From Phaffia rhodozyma (taxonomy: Eukaryota > Basidiomycota > Tremellomycetes > Cystofilobasidiales > Mrakiaceae): 64,000 nucleotides of DNA. How positions within the stretch are numbered: the stretch's first letter is position 1; the number at the start of each line of letters is the position of its first letter. The notes beneath the pieces were generated by a model that was not told where the DNA came from, made no database searches, and saw only the letters and a program-made list of their open reading frames with translations. Positions 34,793 through 45,799 of this stretch are shown here, one piece after another. The stretch spans positions 1,054,001-1,118,000 of the forward strand of contig JACGZH010000001.1 in the NCBI GenBank assembly GCA_014706385.1. The letters run 5' to 3'. A program made the position numbers and the translations under genes.

Positions 34793-35051
34793 TCCACTGA
34801 CCGCTTTCACGAGCAAAATGAGCCGGCACCTTCCGTTTCTTTTGTTCCTTCTTTCTTTTCTCTTCTTCTCCAACCACATCTCCCTCGATCTACTTTGATC
34901 TCTCTTGACAGTTTCTACGTCGATCTTCAACACATACCGTTCGTCTTTATTCTCCCTCGTTCACATTTTGATTCCAGTCCGATAGCTTCGTTCGCTTTCA
35001 GACGTATCTCAAACTTCTCTTTCTTGGTATGTGGAAGAAAGAAAAGATATC

Positions 35052-37166
35052 ATGTCCGAGACCATAACCGAATCTCCCAAGACCAACGGGGTGCCCACTT
35101 TGACTTCTGTCAACAGAGTCGTATGTCCTTTGTAACTCTTGCTTCACGCTCCCATCGTTTCTTGCTCGGTAGTCATGAGAGATGCTGAAGAGAGATCAAC
35201 TCGAATTTGTCTGTCTTGCGTTGGTCATTTGCTCGGTGTCCTTTGCTCACAAATGTGCCCTGATGACGTCTTACTCCCCAACGCTTCGACCTACCTTGTT
35301 CCCTTTGATGGCATCGGTCACAATCTTGTGAACCTTCCTGATGAACTTCATTGGTTCTAATTGAAACGCCATTCAACCACCGGTCTCGCCTCGTTTGATA
35401 GACCGCAATTCCTCTTGTGGTAAGTCGTCCTCATCTCGCGCATCAGAGGGTGAGCAAAAATCGACGGCTACTAACCCGTCATGCTTATCGTCTCCTTTTC
35501 TTACCTGCTAATTACGGGTGTAACAGTCTGATTCCATCGACCAACTACTCGCTGTCGTAACATCCAGACCGCTCACTGATAAGGCCTACCACCTGGCTGA
35601 GGGTGTAGTGAAATCCAGTTACAACGCTGTCTCGCCTATCTTGGGGTTAGTCACTTTAATCGGACAAGCCCGTTAGACGCTGCTCGCCCACTAATCTAGT
35701 CCTGGTCCTTCTCTAGGTATGGAAGACCTGTTATCGAGGGCGCAGACGGATTGGCCAACAAAGGGTAAACGGTTTTTCTTTTATAAGCTCTTATGGTCTT
35801 AAACTAGATTCTAAACATACTGGTGCTGCGTTCTAGACTCGACTTGGCCGAAAAGAACTTCCCGTACGCCTTCCAGACCAAGACTGACCAGATCATTGTT
35901 GGTACTATCTGAATTAAAGTTGAAAAATACATCAACAAGACTAACTTTTTTTATATTTGTATCTGGTTGCTCCAGTCTGACGCCCGGAAGCCGGCCGATC
36001 AGGCTTTCGAGGTCGTCAAGAATGTTTACGATAACGTTAGTCTTGCTTATGTACGCCAGGCGATCTCTTTCCTTGTGAGAACATGCTGAACTGATGACCG
36101 GCGGTGATGATTCTTCGTCAACAGAGAATCGGAGTTCAAGCTCACGCGGTTGTGTAAGTCAGTTTCAGTGACTGCATTATTGTTTAGTACTGACCTTCGA
36201 AGCACAATCGATCTTTAAAAGCCAAAAGGCGATTGATACCATCTCCAACATCAAGTAAGATAAAACATGCCAATCTCGGAAGGTTCAACGGTTTCGTTCT
36301 GACTCTGTCATTACACAGTTTACAGATCACAACTACCTACTCGTCAGGCGTCCAGTTCGTTCATGACATCTCCGGAGATGCTCAGGCTAAGGTTCACCGT
36401 CTGAGTCAGATCTTAGTCGAGCAGCTGGGCCAGTTCCAAGTTAGTGTGCCCATTCATTTTGTTTCTCATTGAAACCACCCGTTGACTGGGTCTCCATCTA
36501 TACCTGACTTTGCACGAGCAGAAAGAGGGAAACAACATTCCGGCTCAGGCTCGAGAGAATATCACCAAGGCCTACCGAGATCTCTCTACCCTACTCTTGG
36601 CCAAGGATAAGCCGGTGGGAAAGAAGACAAAGGAGCTAGTCTCCTATGTTCAAGTCAGTCCATCTTGCGCTTTTATCAGCATGCCAAAACAGTTTTCATG
36701 TTGACGTACCGATCTAATGTCTTTCCGGTTATCGTCACAGACCACTCTTCAGCCTGTTCTTGACAAAGCCTCTGAAGTCATTCATGCTACTGCAGAGGAG
36801 GTAAGACCTGGGTCACTGTAGCAAGGCCGGTCCCTGTTTGGTCTATAAACGAGGCACTGATCCATTCGCCTTCTTTTCATCATACACAGGGAAAAGAAGC
36901 CGTGGACAAAGTGCAAGATAAGGCTCAAGAGACCGATGTGAGTTGACCATCACTTGCGTCGAGATTTGAGAAAATAACAACGCACGCTAACATCATTTCT
37001 TGCTGATCTTTCTTACCCTTAGATCACTGCCTTGGGACAAGAGGTAGACTTTCCAGATAATCTGACTAAACTGAATGATGTACTAATACAAAGAATTTAT
37101 TGTGTTTGTTTTGATTGCTCGCAGCTTGGAAAGGAGATCCACGAAGGCGTTCAGGAGAACATCTGA
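35052..37166 (+). CDS. Perilipin-like lipid-droplet protein (LDP1/MPL1/CAP20 type)
   Basis: A chain of many very small exons encodes about 240 residues. The N-terminus is MSETITESPKTNGVPTLTSV, then NRV|TAIPLV|SDSIDQLLAV, YHLAEGVVKSSYNAVSPILG, YGRPVIEGADGLANKG, LDLAEKNFPYAFQTKTDQII, ARKPADQAFEVVKNVYDN and GVQFVHDISGDAQAKVHRLS; the C-terminal half is an amphipathic 11-mer-like helix region (KEAVDKVQDKAQE, ending KEIHEGVQENI). The opening TSVNR...P-V-SDSI, the PVI...AD-L...LD...FP pattern and the amphipathic helices fit the fungal perilipin family coating lipid droplets (Ldp1 in Rhodotorula, Mpl1/Cap20 in ascomycetes). Exons include 18-nt (35402-35419), 29-nt (36125-36153) and 21-nt (37023-37043) examples. 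Family assignment rests on pattern memory, not a search. Confidence 0.75.
35402..35419 (+). other. 18-nt microexon in the perilipin-like gene
   Basis: ACCGCAATTCCTCTTGTG, flanked by gatag and gtaag, encodes TAIPLV. It fills the otherwise missing hydrophobic step between NRV and SDSIDQL, in phase 0. Confidence 0.65.
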
Positions 37167-37784
37167 TCAGCTCGTTTTCGACGACAATTCTCATACGCCT
37201 CCACATTTAAATCATCTTTCACGCTTTCCAATCAACCTGATTTTGAGCCTCTTTTCAGTAGAACATCTTCTTGTTGTCTATCGATCTCTTTCCTTATATA
37301 TCTAGATTGTCAATCGTTCGACTCTTGAACACTCCATTCATTGGTTCTTCTCGTTACTACTTTTATGTCTCCATACTGTTTCTCATCTCTCTTCTTATCT
37401 TTCTGCGTGCTTTATCTTTGTTGTTCTATGCTCGTCTCTTGTTAGGTCGTAGAAGACACGATATGATCCAAAGCGACATTTGTACAACGGTACGATTGCA
37501 GAGGAAAGAGGAAAGAAACGAGTCAAGATTTAAGAATAAAAATTAGTGCTACAGTCTGATTAGATTAAAGACAAGTTGAGAAGAGTAGCAAGAGTATCGG
37601 CAGTCCTGTGAATATCTCATGACGGTCCTCGAGCACAACCAAGAACAGTAGAGAATATGGAACAGGAGTAACCACAGAGAGTGTTTAGAAATTGTGATAC
37701 AAATAGAAAGAAGAGGAAGAAGAGAAGAAGAGAAGGGGCAAATATTGACAAGTCTGAAAAAGAAAGAGAGAGTCTCTATCCTAT
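37167..37784. other. Convergent 3' spacer, perilipin-like / ATG26
   Basis: Spacer of 618 bases, pyrimidine-rich on the plus strand for the first half and purine-rich for the second, as expected for two facing 3' UTRs. No gene seen. Confidence 0.5.
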
Positions 37785-40700
37785 CTACTTGTTGAACATG
37801 TTCACCACTGCTCCGAGCCCAAGGGAATTCAAAGTCGTCCTTCCACTTTCGTTTCCTTCGCTTTGCATTGCCAGTCTTGTGGTGTTCGAACGGGAATGGG
37901 AACCATCGTTGTGAACCATGTCCCACGAATCGTCACTGTTTTCTTCGCCCGTGGAAGAGCCGCTGACATGTGCGTCTGCAGGAGCGAAGCCAGTCCCACT
38001 GGTCATCTTGGAAGACGTCTTAGCCGAGTTGCCAGCGCTTGTGGTGGAGGAAGCAGGACGGAAGACGACTTCGTTGTCAGAGTCATCAGGCGTGTCGTCT
38101 AAAGATACAGACGGAAGTTCATGGGGACCACTTCTTGGTGAATTTGATGGTGAGGACTCTGGGCTGGATGAACTCGAAGCATCGGGAGGGGTCTGTCTGG
38201 TTGGACCCTTTATGAGCGAACGGGCGTACTCGAGATCTCTGTAGATCGCCTGGATCGCATTAGCTACACCACTTTCAGCTCGGATTTCTTTCCCCAATTC
38301 ACGAGCTTTCTCGATCTGCTTCTCGCTCTGAGTCGCCGTTTTGAGAGCGGCGGTAAAATGCTCCTTATTGAGTTTTCGAACGGACGAACCAACACCAAGT
38401 ACTTCGACACGATCAGCCCAGAAGTACTGGTCTCCAAAGAAGGGCTTGATGATAGTAGGAATACCGGCTCGTAAACTCGCCCCGGTCGTTCCAGCTCCTC
38501 CGTGATGGCAAGCGGCGTCGATCCTAGGGAATAGCCAATCATGAGGGACACTTGAGAGAGAGAAGATCTCTGGTGGGTACGACGCTGCCTCCTTCTTTGC
38601 CTTTTCTTCCTTTTCCTTCTTTTCCTTCTCCTTCTGTTTCTCGCTCTTTTGAGTATCATCCTCCTTTGCGCTCAGTCGGTCGGACCAGCCTTTGGAAAGG
38701 ATACATCGGACGTCAGAGTCAAGCACAGCTTCGATGACGCATTTAGTCATAGCGTCAGGATCAGAAACAACTATTAGGGGATAATATGAGTTGTCAAAAG
38801 TCTGTCACTCGATGGATTCTCAAGCTTGTTCCCCAGATGATCGAGTTGAAGACACATACCGATAGAGCCGAAACCAATGTAGACCACTCTCTTGCCATCC
38901 TCGTGTGCTTTATCAATAAACTCTAAAAGACCATCTGGAGGCGACCACTTTTTCTCCGATGAATCTTCGGGATCATCCAAGAACCAGTAGCCTAGAAAAG
39001 GGAAAGACATATGTGAGTTCAGTACGATAAATTCTCCGTGAAAACAAAGAAGAAATCACTGACCGGTTACTCTGATCCATTCGTACCAGTCAAGAGGCGG
39101 GGGGACGACCGTTGGACTGAAGTTGTACAAGAACGGAGCCTTGTGAGGCTCAAGCTTCTCCAACGTGGTCGAGCTGATCCCGATCGTCTTCTTTCTCCAC
39201 CTATTAACCTGACCGGAGATAGCCCTCCAGAATACTTGATCAAACTACAGCAACCAAGGAACGACAGTTGTCAGATAGAATCTTTAGAGCATGGTTCTAA
39301 AGACGACACACACCATGGTATAGGTCTGGTCGTCGAAAATAGCAGGGGAGGATACGCATCGTTAGTAAACTAGCGAAACATGGCAAGTGCTACCAGATCA
39401 ACCGAGACTGACCATAAAGTTGTAGGACCCTCCTCGCTGTGCCAAATAGAACAGACTGTAAGTGCCTTCCGTACTGGATAAATTGCTCAGAATCTAACGA
39501 TCAAGCTCACGTGGTGATCGGGAACGGCAAACGCATGTGGGTACGCTCGGGTTCGAGTCCAAGGCATTGTGCTAAAACAAGAAATACGATAAACAATAAG
39601 ATCAGATAAGAGCCTTTCTTCCTCCAGTAGATGACGATGTAGCGAGCAGAGGAGAAGACGCACAATGCTCGATAATAAGGGATTCCTAGTCCCTCAGCAA
39701 TATGGATTCCGCCCATGGCACTAGGACTTTCGATCAGAAGGTCTGTGTTTTGGCAGGCCTTCCAGGATGTCTGGAGTAGATCGTCAATCCAGTCTCGGAA
39801 CTGATATGGCGAGTGTACGAAGAAGTAAAGTGAGCGATGAATCTTGAGCAAGATCAGGCGCATACGGTTGTACTCACGTTCTCGAGTCCCTCTTTGATGA
39901 ATGAGACAGAGAACATGCCTAAAGGTCAAAGATAATTTCGAGTCAGTATCGTGTTCCAACTTTCATTGCAAATGTATATGTATGACGAAAGAATTAGCGC
40001 TTACCATTCTCAACACAAATCCTCATCCTATGACCCAATTAACAGATTAGTACTCTTTCTTCGACAGCCAGAATCGATGGAAGAACATACAGCTCCGCAG
40101 GATCTCCACCAACATATCCAAATTCAATTCCGTGCTGTGAAAGACAAAAGATGAACGGATTCTGATAAGTGTTTTGGTCTTACAAATGGTTTTCGATATA
40201 TCCTAACTCACGCCTTCAATCCAGTCCTTGTATTCACCGCTATCAAACGAAGTTCATGTTTAGCCTCCTCTACCTGTAGCGAGAAGATGTGTAGAAAATA
40301 CGTTGCAAGATGGACAACTCACTGAGAAGCGATCCGGACGCGATGACCCTCAGCTTTGAGTCCTTTGCAGAGCGCAATGTCTTTACCAAGAAGAGGCAGT
40401 CATACACTTCATTCGTCAGCCATCTCGTTCTTGCCATTTATCGAAATTATAAGAAGTAGCCCAGAAAAGGTATACTCACAAGGCTGAACATCACCCCTAG
40501 ATCCGATAGTTAGACAAGTGATATGAAGGCTCTTCTTTGGCTTGAAATTTAAGAACGTCGAAGAAGCCGAAGTGAACATAACGGGCGGAAGGTTATCTGT
40601 CGTCTCCAGCGAGGTAGAAGCCGAGTTTGAATCTGTTGGGGAGTTCATGTCTTTCGCGTCTAGATCCGAAAGCACTTTGGCCTCTCGTTTCATCGCGGCT

Positions 40701-43700
40701 GAAGGACCTTCATGAGCAGGCTTAGGCACTCGGCCGGTCTTAACCTCTTCAATCTGTTTGTCCAACAGGCGCTTGCATAGATCTCGTTTCTTGGTAGATG
40801 AAAATTCGAGGAAGAGCTCTTCATGACCTTTGATAATGATCGCTAGACCTTGGTGACTGAACCTGAAAGCTTTCTGAGGTTGAATGGAGATGATATCCTG
40901 AAGTGGGATAATCATCTACAGTTTCCACAAGACAAGACTGTCAGTTTTGTTGCTCACAAGGCAAGATGATGTGTTGGGCATAATCTCACCCGAGTTTTGG
41001 ACAACATCTGAGTTGAACGGAAGCAGAAGTGATAAGACGAGATGTAGACCTGTCCAGAAACTGGAACGACTCTAAACAAGAATCCAGGAAGGTCTGTTTG
41101 AATCAGTGTAAACGGACGAGTTTTTTTTTCATTTTTAAATCAGACAAGTATCCTTCAGTCAGCCTAATGAATAGAGGGATGAACTAGATGACAAATACGA
41201 ACGTTCAATTAGAACTTCGTTCTTGTCCAATGCGAAATATTCATGGAATGCTTTCGAGACATCCTCCGCCTGCTGATCGGCAGTCTCTGACTTCTCCATC
41301 AATGAATAGTCTGCTGTGTCCTCGTTTGAGCTGTCCTCCGAGGCCCGGCCGGTCATATCACCCTCAATCTCTACTTTAGGAGAAACCGTCTCGTACAGAC
41401 CTTGCGCCTCGTGTCCGGTCGTAAGATCCTCCTGACGGGCAGAAGTAGAGAATGGTTTGAATCTACTAGTTTTGACAGCGCCAAAGAGGCTAACAATCGG
41501 GTTAGACGATGTCTTTGTCTTTGTGGACGACACTGTAGTAGATGAGGATTTGGTAGAGGACCGATTAAGTAGATTAGAAGCGCTCCAAGACGAAGACACA
41601 GACGAGCTTGTAGGAGTCTGTTTCAAATCAGATTGAACGGGGATTGGTGGGTATCGGTGGCTGTCGGCCGGGGTTGGGGTGACCGATCGGTCGATCATCC
41701 CTGGTGTTCCGGTAAAAGGTTCACTCAAAACGTGTTCATCTTTAGATCCAACTCGAGTGATTCCGACTCCAACACTAGAACTTGACCGGGAAGAAATGAC
41801 AGAAGACAGAGGAGAAGTGGACAGCAAAAGGTCACTCCCCGTACTTGACGGTCGAGGGGAGATACCAGACGTCAGAGGCTCAGCGTCATTGTTTTTCGAC
41901 TTGTCTGACCCAAATGGGTGGAGAAGCGCGGATTTGATACTCGATAGCGTCGAAGGAGACTTCTCGGTTGGATCAGGATAGTTCTGAGAGATGGAACGCT
42001 TCTTTTGGGCAGCCTCAGAAATGGAGTCAAACACATGCTCTCGGTTGGAGTCTATCGTGCCCCGTAAGTCCACCCGAGCATCTGGCGAATGGTAAGAGCT
42101 AACTACCTCCCGGATTTTTCTTTTGTTTACGATGAACAAAGAGAATTGTCAATGATGGGCAGGGCAAATCTCATCATAGAGATGAATAGGAATGTACTTA
42201 CCGGAGAGATCCTTCTAGATCAGAGAAGTAAGCGAAAAAGTATGAATCGACAGCCAACGTAACGTCTCCCTCGGCAACCTTGACCTCGATCGTCTCGGCA
42301 AAGTCCATGTTAGACGATTTGTCTACATCGACAATTGCCTGCAACGGAATCGCGATCTGAAAACGTAAATTGACAGACGCAGATAAGCATGATGAACATA
42401 AACCTTTCTACCAGAGGAAAGAAACTCAATGTAACCGTTGCCGATGGAACATACCTTGACATTTTCACCTTCGTGCTGGGTCCTGAAGATGACCTTCTGC
42501 AGAGCTTTGACCCACTAGAAGAGACAGGACACCATAACAAGCCTGTCAGGACGCATATGCCATAGGAAAGTCGAGAGCCCAAGGGGTAGTTGGTACGAAA
42601 GACAGAAACTCAGATAAACATACCTCATCTCTGCCGGCAACAGTTTCCGATGAGAATTGTAAGGTCTTCCTGTTTGTGCTTAACTTCAGAGCCTTCTCTC
42701 CGAAGGGTTCACATTCTACAGCGTACTGCAAGTCGACGTTTCCTTGAGGGAAATACGGATCCTTTCGGTGACCAAGATGCAAGTGAGATACTCTCGTCAG
42801 TGGCAATGATCTTAGGGCTCAAGCGAGCATGTGAATCAAATGGAAAAGATGAGGTTGTGAGATGGCTTTCGGAAAAATAGGTACATACAGCAGAGCTAGT
42901 GTACCAACTCAAGACACCGTTCTTCAATACAAACCAGTACTTGTTTGCCCGCAAACTCTTGCGAGATTTCTTGATCAGAGGTCCGCTTTTGATGACCTTG
43001 TGCTGTATGTGGTTGACGAGAAAAATGACATTGGAAGCGTACGACGTAGAAGGTGCGCGAGAAGAGGTAAAGAGATCAGGATTGGGTGCACTAACCTCTG
43101 CGTTGTTAGGCAGAGCAGCATAAAAGCAGAGATGGCCAGTGGTGAGATACATGTATCCCTGCAACACTAAGACGAGATAGCCAAACACATCAAACCGAGA
43201 CCTAAGTCAGTATCGCTTGCATATACCCACATAACCGAAGACGATTGGTATAGAGTGATACGAACAGATACTCCTCAGGAGCCAGCAGGGTAGTTCACCA
43301 AGGACCGGTTCCACGTCGGGCAGGTTGAATACGTCCCTGAGCTTCTCGGCTAACTTCTGCTTTCTTTTCCTTCGTCCGATTGAACTATGCTCATCGGTAT
43401 TGGCATTCTTGTCTGGGTGCCTTCGGGACATCAGGCTTCGTGCTTCCTGCTCGTGGGATTCGTCCTGGATGGAATCTCCTTTAACGAGCTCTTCCTCGGC
43501 TCTGTCTCCATCGGCTTCTTCCTTCTCAACGTTCTCACCTTCTCGGGTGCCGTGTAGGATGGATTTATCTGAAGTCTGGTGTTCGTAGTCTTGTTCGTCC
43601 GCAGTGGGATTGTCTGCCTGAAACTTTTCGACGCCGTTCTCTCTATGGCTAAAAAGGACCTTGTCCAAATTCTGGTTGGAATGTTGTCCAGGGTTGACTG

Positions 43701-44171
43701 TGTGCGAAAGATAAGGGTCGGTATGGTGGAAAGAGGGAAGGGTATGATCTTTTTTGAAGCCGGAAGCATCAGTGTGACCGGAGAATGACGGTTTATTTCT
43801 CTCCAGCATGGGTGTTCGAGATTCAGAGATCGCTCGAGAGTAGGCAACTGGTCGGTGAATGGTATGAATGGATGAAGACATCCTCGACGAATGAGTTGGG
43901 CGCACTATGTGGACAATTAGAGTGCATCATATATCAGTCAAACCTCAAGTGGATGAGGAATGGAGATACAGTGATATTCAGGCCGCGTGGGAGAGGGCTT
44001 ACTCGGGTTAGTCTTTTCATGGACAGCCTGGCCGGACCCAAAAGCTGGATCTGATTGAGGTGCATAGGTAGCACTGCCTGTCCTTCTTTCCTCGACGGAG
44101 ACCGTTTCGCCCTCGTCATCTGATCCGGAGGAGTCTGAGTCGTCAGCATCATCCCAGGGCACAGCAGACAT
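37785..44171 (-). CDS. ATG26: UDP-glucose:sterol 3-beta-glucosyltransferase (Atg26/Ugt51)
   Basis: Peripheral membrane enzyme that glucosylates ergosterol. In order: a polar disordered N-terminus ([20 protein letters not shown]); first GRAM segment ([20 protein letters not shown], then [17 protein letters not shown]); PH domain ([32 protein letters not shown], then [20 protein letters not shown]); a Ser-rich linker of over 200 residues (42139-41300); second GRAM segment near 40915; and the GT28/GT1 catalytic part ([75 protein letters not shown]). The His-Gly-Gly-Ala-Gly block is the UDP-sugar site. A Lys/Glu-rich run (about residues [14 protein letters not shown]) interrupts the catalytic part before the donor site. 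Roughly 1500 residues. Start ATG 44171 is a choice; an upstream exon beginning MSQSESD near 44500 has a good donor but the phase does not fit. Confidence 0.93.
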
Positions 44172-44719
44172 GGCTTGAACCAGACTGTTTTGAAAAGGAG
44201 TGGACGATGAGGAAATTATGCAGCGGAGTGGCAGAGGAAGAAGAGGTGTCAGTCAAGCGTCGAGGTATCAAGAGATGTTGCCCAGAGCAAAGAAGGTACA
44301 GTCATCACTTCGAATACTCACGATTGTGTTCCGGCTCGGACCTATGTTGGTGATGGAATATGTCAGTGTTGGTTTTGGGCACGTCAAGGAACCGAAAGGA
44401 TTTGATGATATAGTAACCAGTACTAACCGATCCAAAGTCACGATGCATGCCCTCTAAATCGTTTGGCCGATGAAGTCGGCCTGCGTCAGACTCTGACTGA
44501 GACATAGTATTTGTGGTGATGATGATAGGGTAATGAGATTTCTTTTTTCTCTTGCTTGTTGGTCTTTCTAAGGATTTTGAGCAATTCAAGTGGAAGAGAA
44601 ATTATGATTGGATTGAAAGAGGCGAGCTATGAAGGTTCAAGAATCGAGAGGTGATGGAGTAAGTCCTGGATATGAGATGCTATATACAGAGACAGCATAT
44701 CGAGAGAAAGCACACATAC

Positions 44720-44949
44720 CTAGACTTTATGGCAACCTCTCCGATCTGGCTTTGATAAATCAAGACGATGTAGAATACAACCTAGGAGGAGAACGAACAA
44801 AAGAAAAGACGACTAGGAGCTGAGTCTTTGGGGATGAACTTGTAGACGTTTGAGTAGAGAGTGTCGTCAGCCCCTTCAACTGAAGAAGGACGACTATCCA
44901 TTAACTTAGATGACGCGGCCAGTACTTACGCCAGCCTGGGGCTAAACAT
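44720..44949 (-). CDS. Doubtful small multi-exon gene, unrecognised
   Basis: On the minus strand, ATG 44949 gives MFSPRLA, then a donor gtaagt and an acceptor tag lead to RPSSVEGADDTLYSNVYKFI and PKDSAP. After that the frame either ends soon in SRLFFCSFSS or, across a 32-nt intron, in a Lys/Arg-rich tail stopping at 44720. The exon composition looks coding (few stops, good donors), but I recognise no family and the 3' structure is ambiguous. It might instead be a 5' exon of ATG26 transcripts. Confidence 0.3.
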
Positions 44950-45342
44950 TGTTTGCTAGGGTTATTAGTCAGCATCACTCCAGGGCACTTTGGTCACCTT
45001 CTCGATACATTTGTGTGCAGAGAGGGAGGGAGAGAGAGAAAGACTGTGTGTGTGTGTACATATGTGTTGAACGTCTTCTTCCTAATCTTCTCTCTCCCTC
45101 CATATCAGATTGGCCTCGTAAACATCCGATTTTGAGCATTTATAGAGACACTCCGTCGAACACACATAGCAGCATCAGAACAAATCACATTCAGTCTTCG
45201 CACATGTATCACACATAAGGCACTCATCCATCGATCTTACAGCCAGCATATAACTCTTTCTGTAAGAGCGATGCCATGCTGATCGAAAATAGACCCTTAA
45301 GAATAAGCAAAAGGAAAAAAAGGGTCGCACGTGAGTTGATGA

Positions 45343-45350
45343 TGACGTCA
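45343..45350. promoter_or_regulatory. CRE-like palindrome TGACGTCA (first)
   Basis: Perfect 8-bp palindrome bound by CREB/ATF-type bZIP factors, about 450 bases before the YTH-protein ATG and paired with an identical site 97 bases downstream. Binding is inferred. Confidence 0.5.
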
Positions 45351-45370
45351 TCGGAGAATTTCCCGACCAT

Positions 45371-45376
45371 CACGTG
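45371..45376. promoter_or_regulatory. CACGTG (E-box) between two CRE-like sites
   Basis: Sequence context ATCACGTGGA, sharing 8 of 10 bases with the ATCACGTGAT palindromes at 52101 and 60331. Confidence 0.4.
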
Positions 45377-45439
45377 GAATATAAGCTACATAAGCCGCCT
45401 CTTCGAAATACCTTCCCTGCCCAGGCTGATCGTCATGAG

Positions 45440-45447
45440 TGACGTCA
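45440..45447. promoter_or_regulatory. CRE-like palindrome TGACGTCA (second)
   Basis: Identical to the site at 45343-45350. Two perfect copies in about 100 bases are unlikely by chance in a spacer of this size. Confidence 0.5.
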
Positions 45448-45799
45448 TGAATAAGAATACTGGCTCAGAAAAAAAGGCCAAACCCATCCAGAGAAAGATT
45501 CTCTCTTGAAATCTTTAACAACCAGGTAGAGAAAGAAAGGATCAAAAAAGAAAAGGCCAAAGAATCTTCAAGCAGGCAGAGGGAGAAATATAGCGATCAA
45601 GTCCATCCCGTTCCATCATCCGTTTCCTCTGACAACAAGCTTGGTAAGTTCTGAATGAGGGATATCAAGACGGACGCAAATAACAGCTTCAATCTGCTCA
45701 CTATCGTCTGGCCTCTTGACATGTAAATGAATCTAAGCCTTTACGCTAGGAATTTTCGACGGACTCCATCACCTCTTCCGTTCTATTCCTTCTAAGACA

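Larger units (their letters stand above)
34235..35051. other. Intergenic region upstream of perilipin-like gene
   Basis: Spacer of 817 bases between two plus-strand genes, the presumed promoter of the perilipin-like gene. It contains a TTCACGTGAA palindrome (34496-34505), a CA-rich tract (34735-34792) and a C/T-rich stretch just before the ATG. No gene is supported although short open frames occur. Confidence 0.5.
44950..45799. other. Intergenic region upstream of RRM/YTH gene
   Basis: Spacer of 850 bases. A GA-rich then TG-rich simple tract lies at 45020-45058. Two TGACGTCA elements and a CACGTG element lie at 45343-45447. The final 200 bases before the ATG are A/G-rich and then C/T-rich. 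No gene seen. Confidence 0.5.

Noticed and set aside
34369..34933. Open frames on both strands between EXO1 and the perilipin-like gene
   Set aside because: They are built from simple CA/TG repeats and low-complexity runs, with no conserved block or coherent splice structure.
39550..39560. GGTTCGAGTCC, resembling a tRNA T-loop and B box
   Set aside because: It falls in the coding exon of the sterol glucosyltransferase (block [10 protein letters not shown]), and no acceptor or anticodon stem can be drawn around it.
44440..44515. Possible upstream first exon of ATG26 starting MSQSESD
   Set aside because: The donor is good, but no acceptor was found that joins it in phase to the MSAVPWDD exon.
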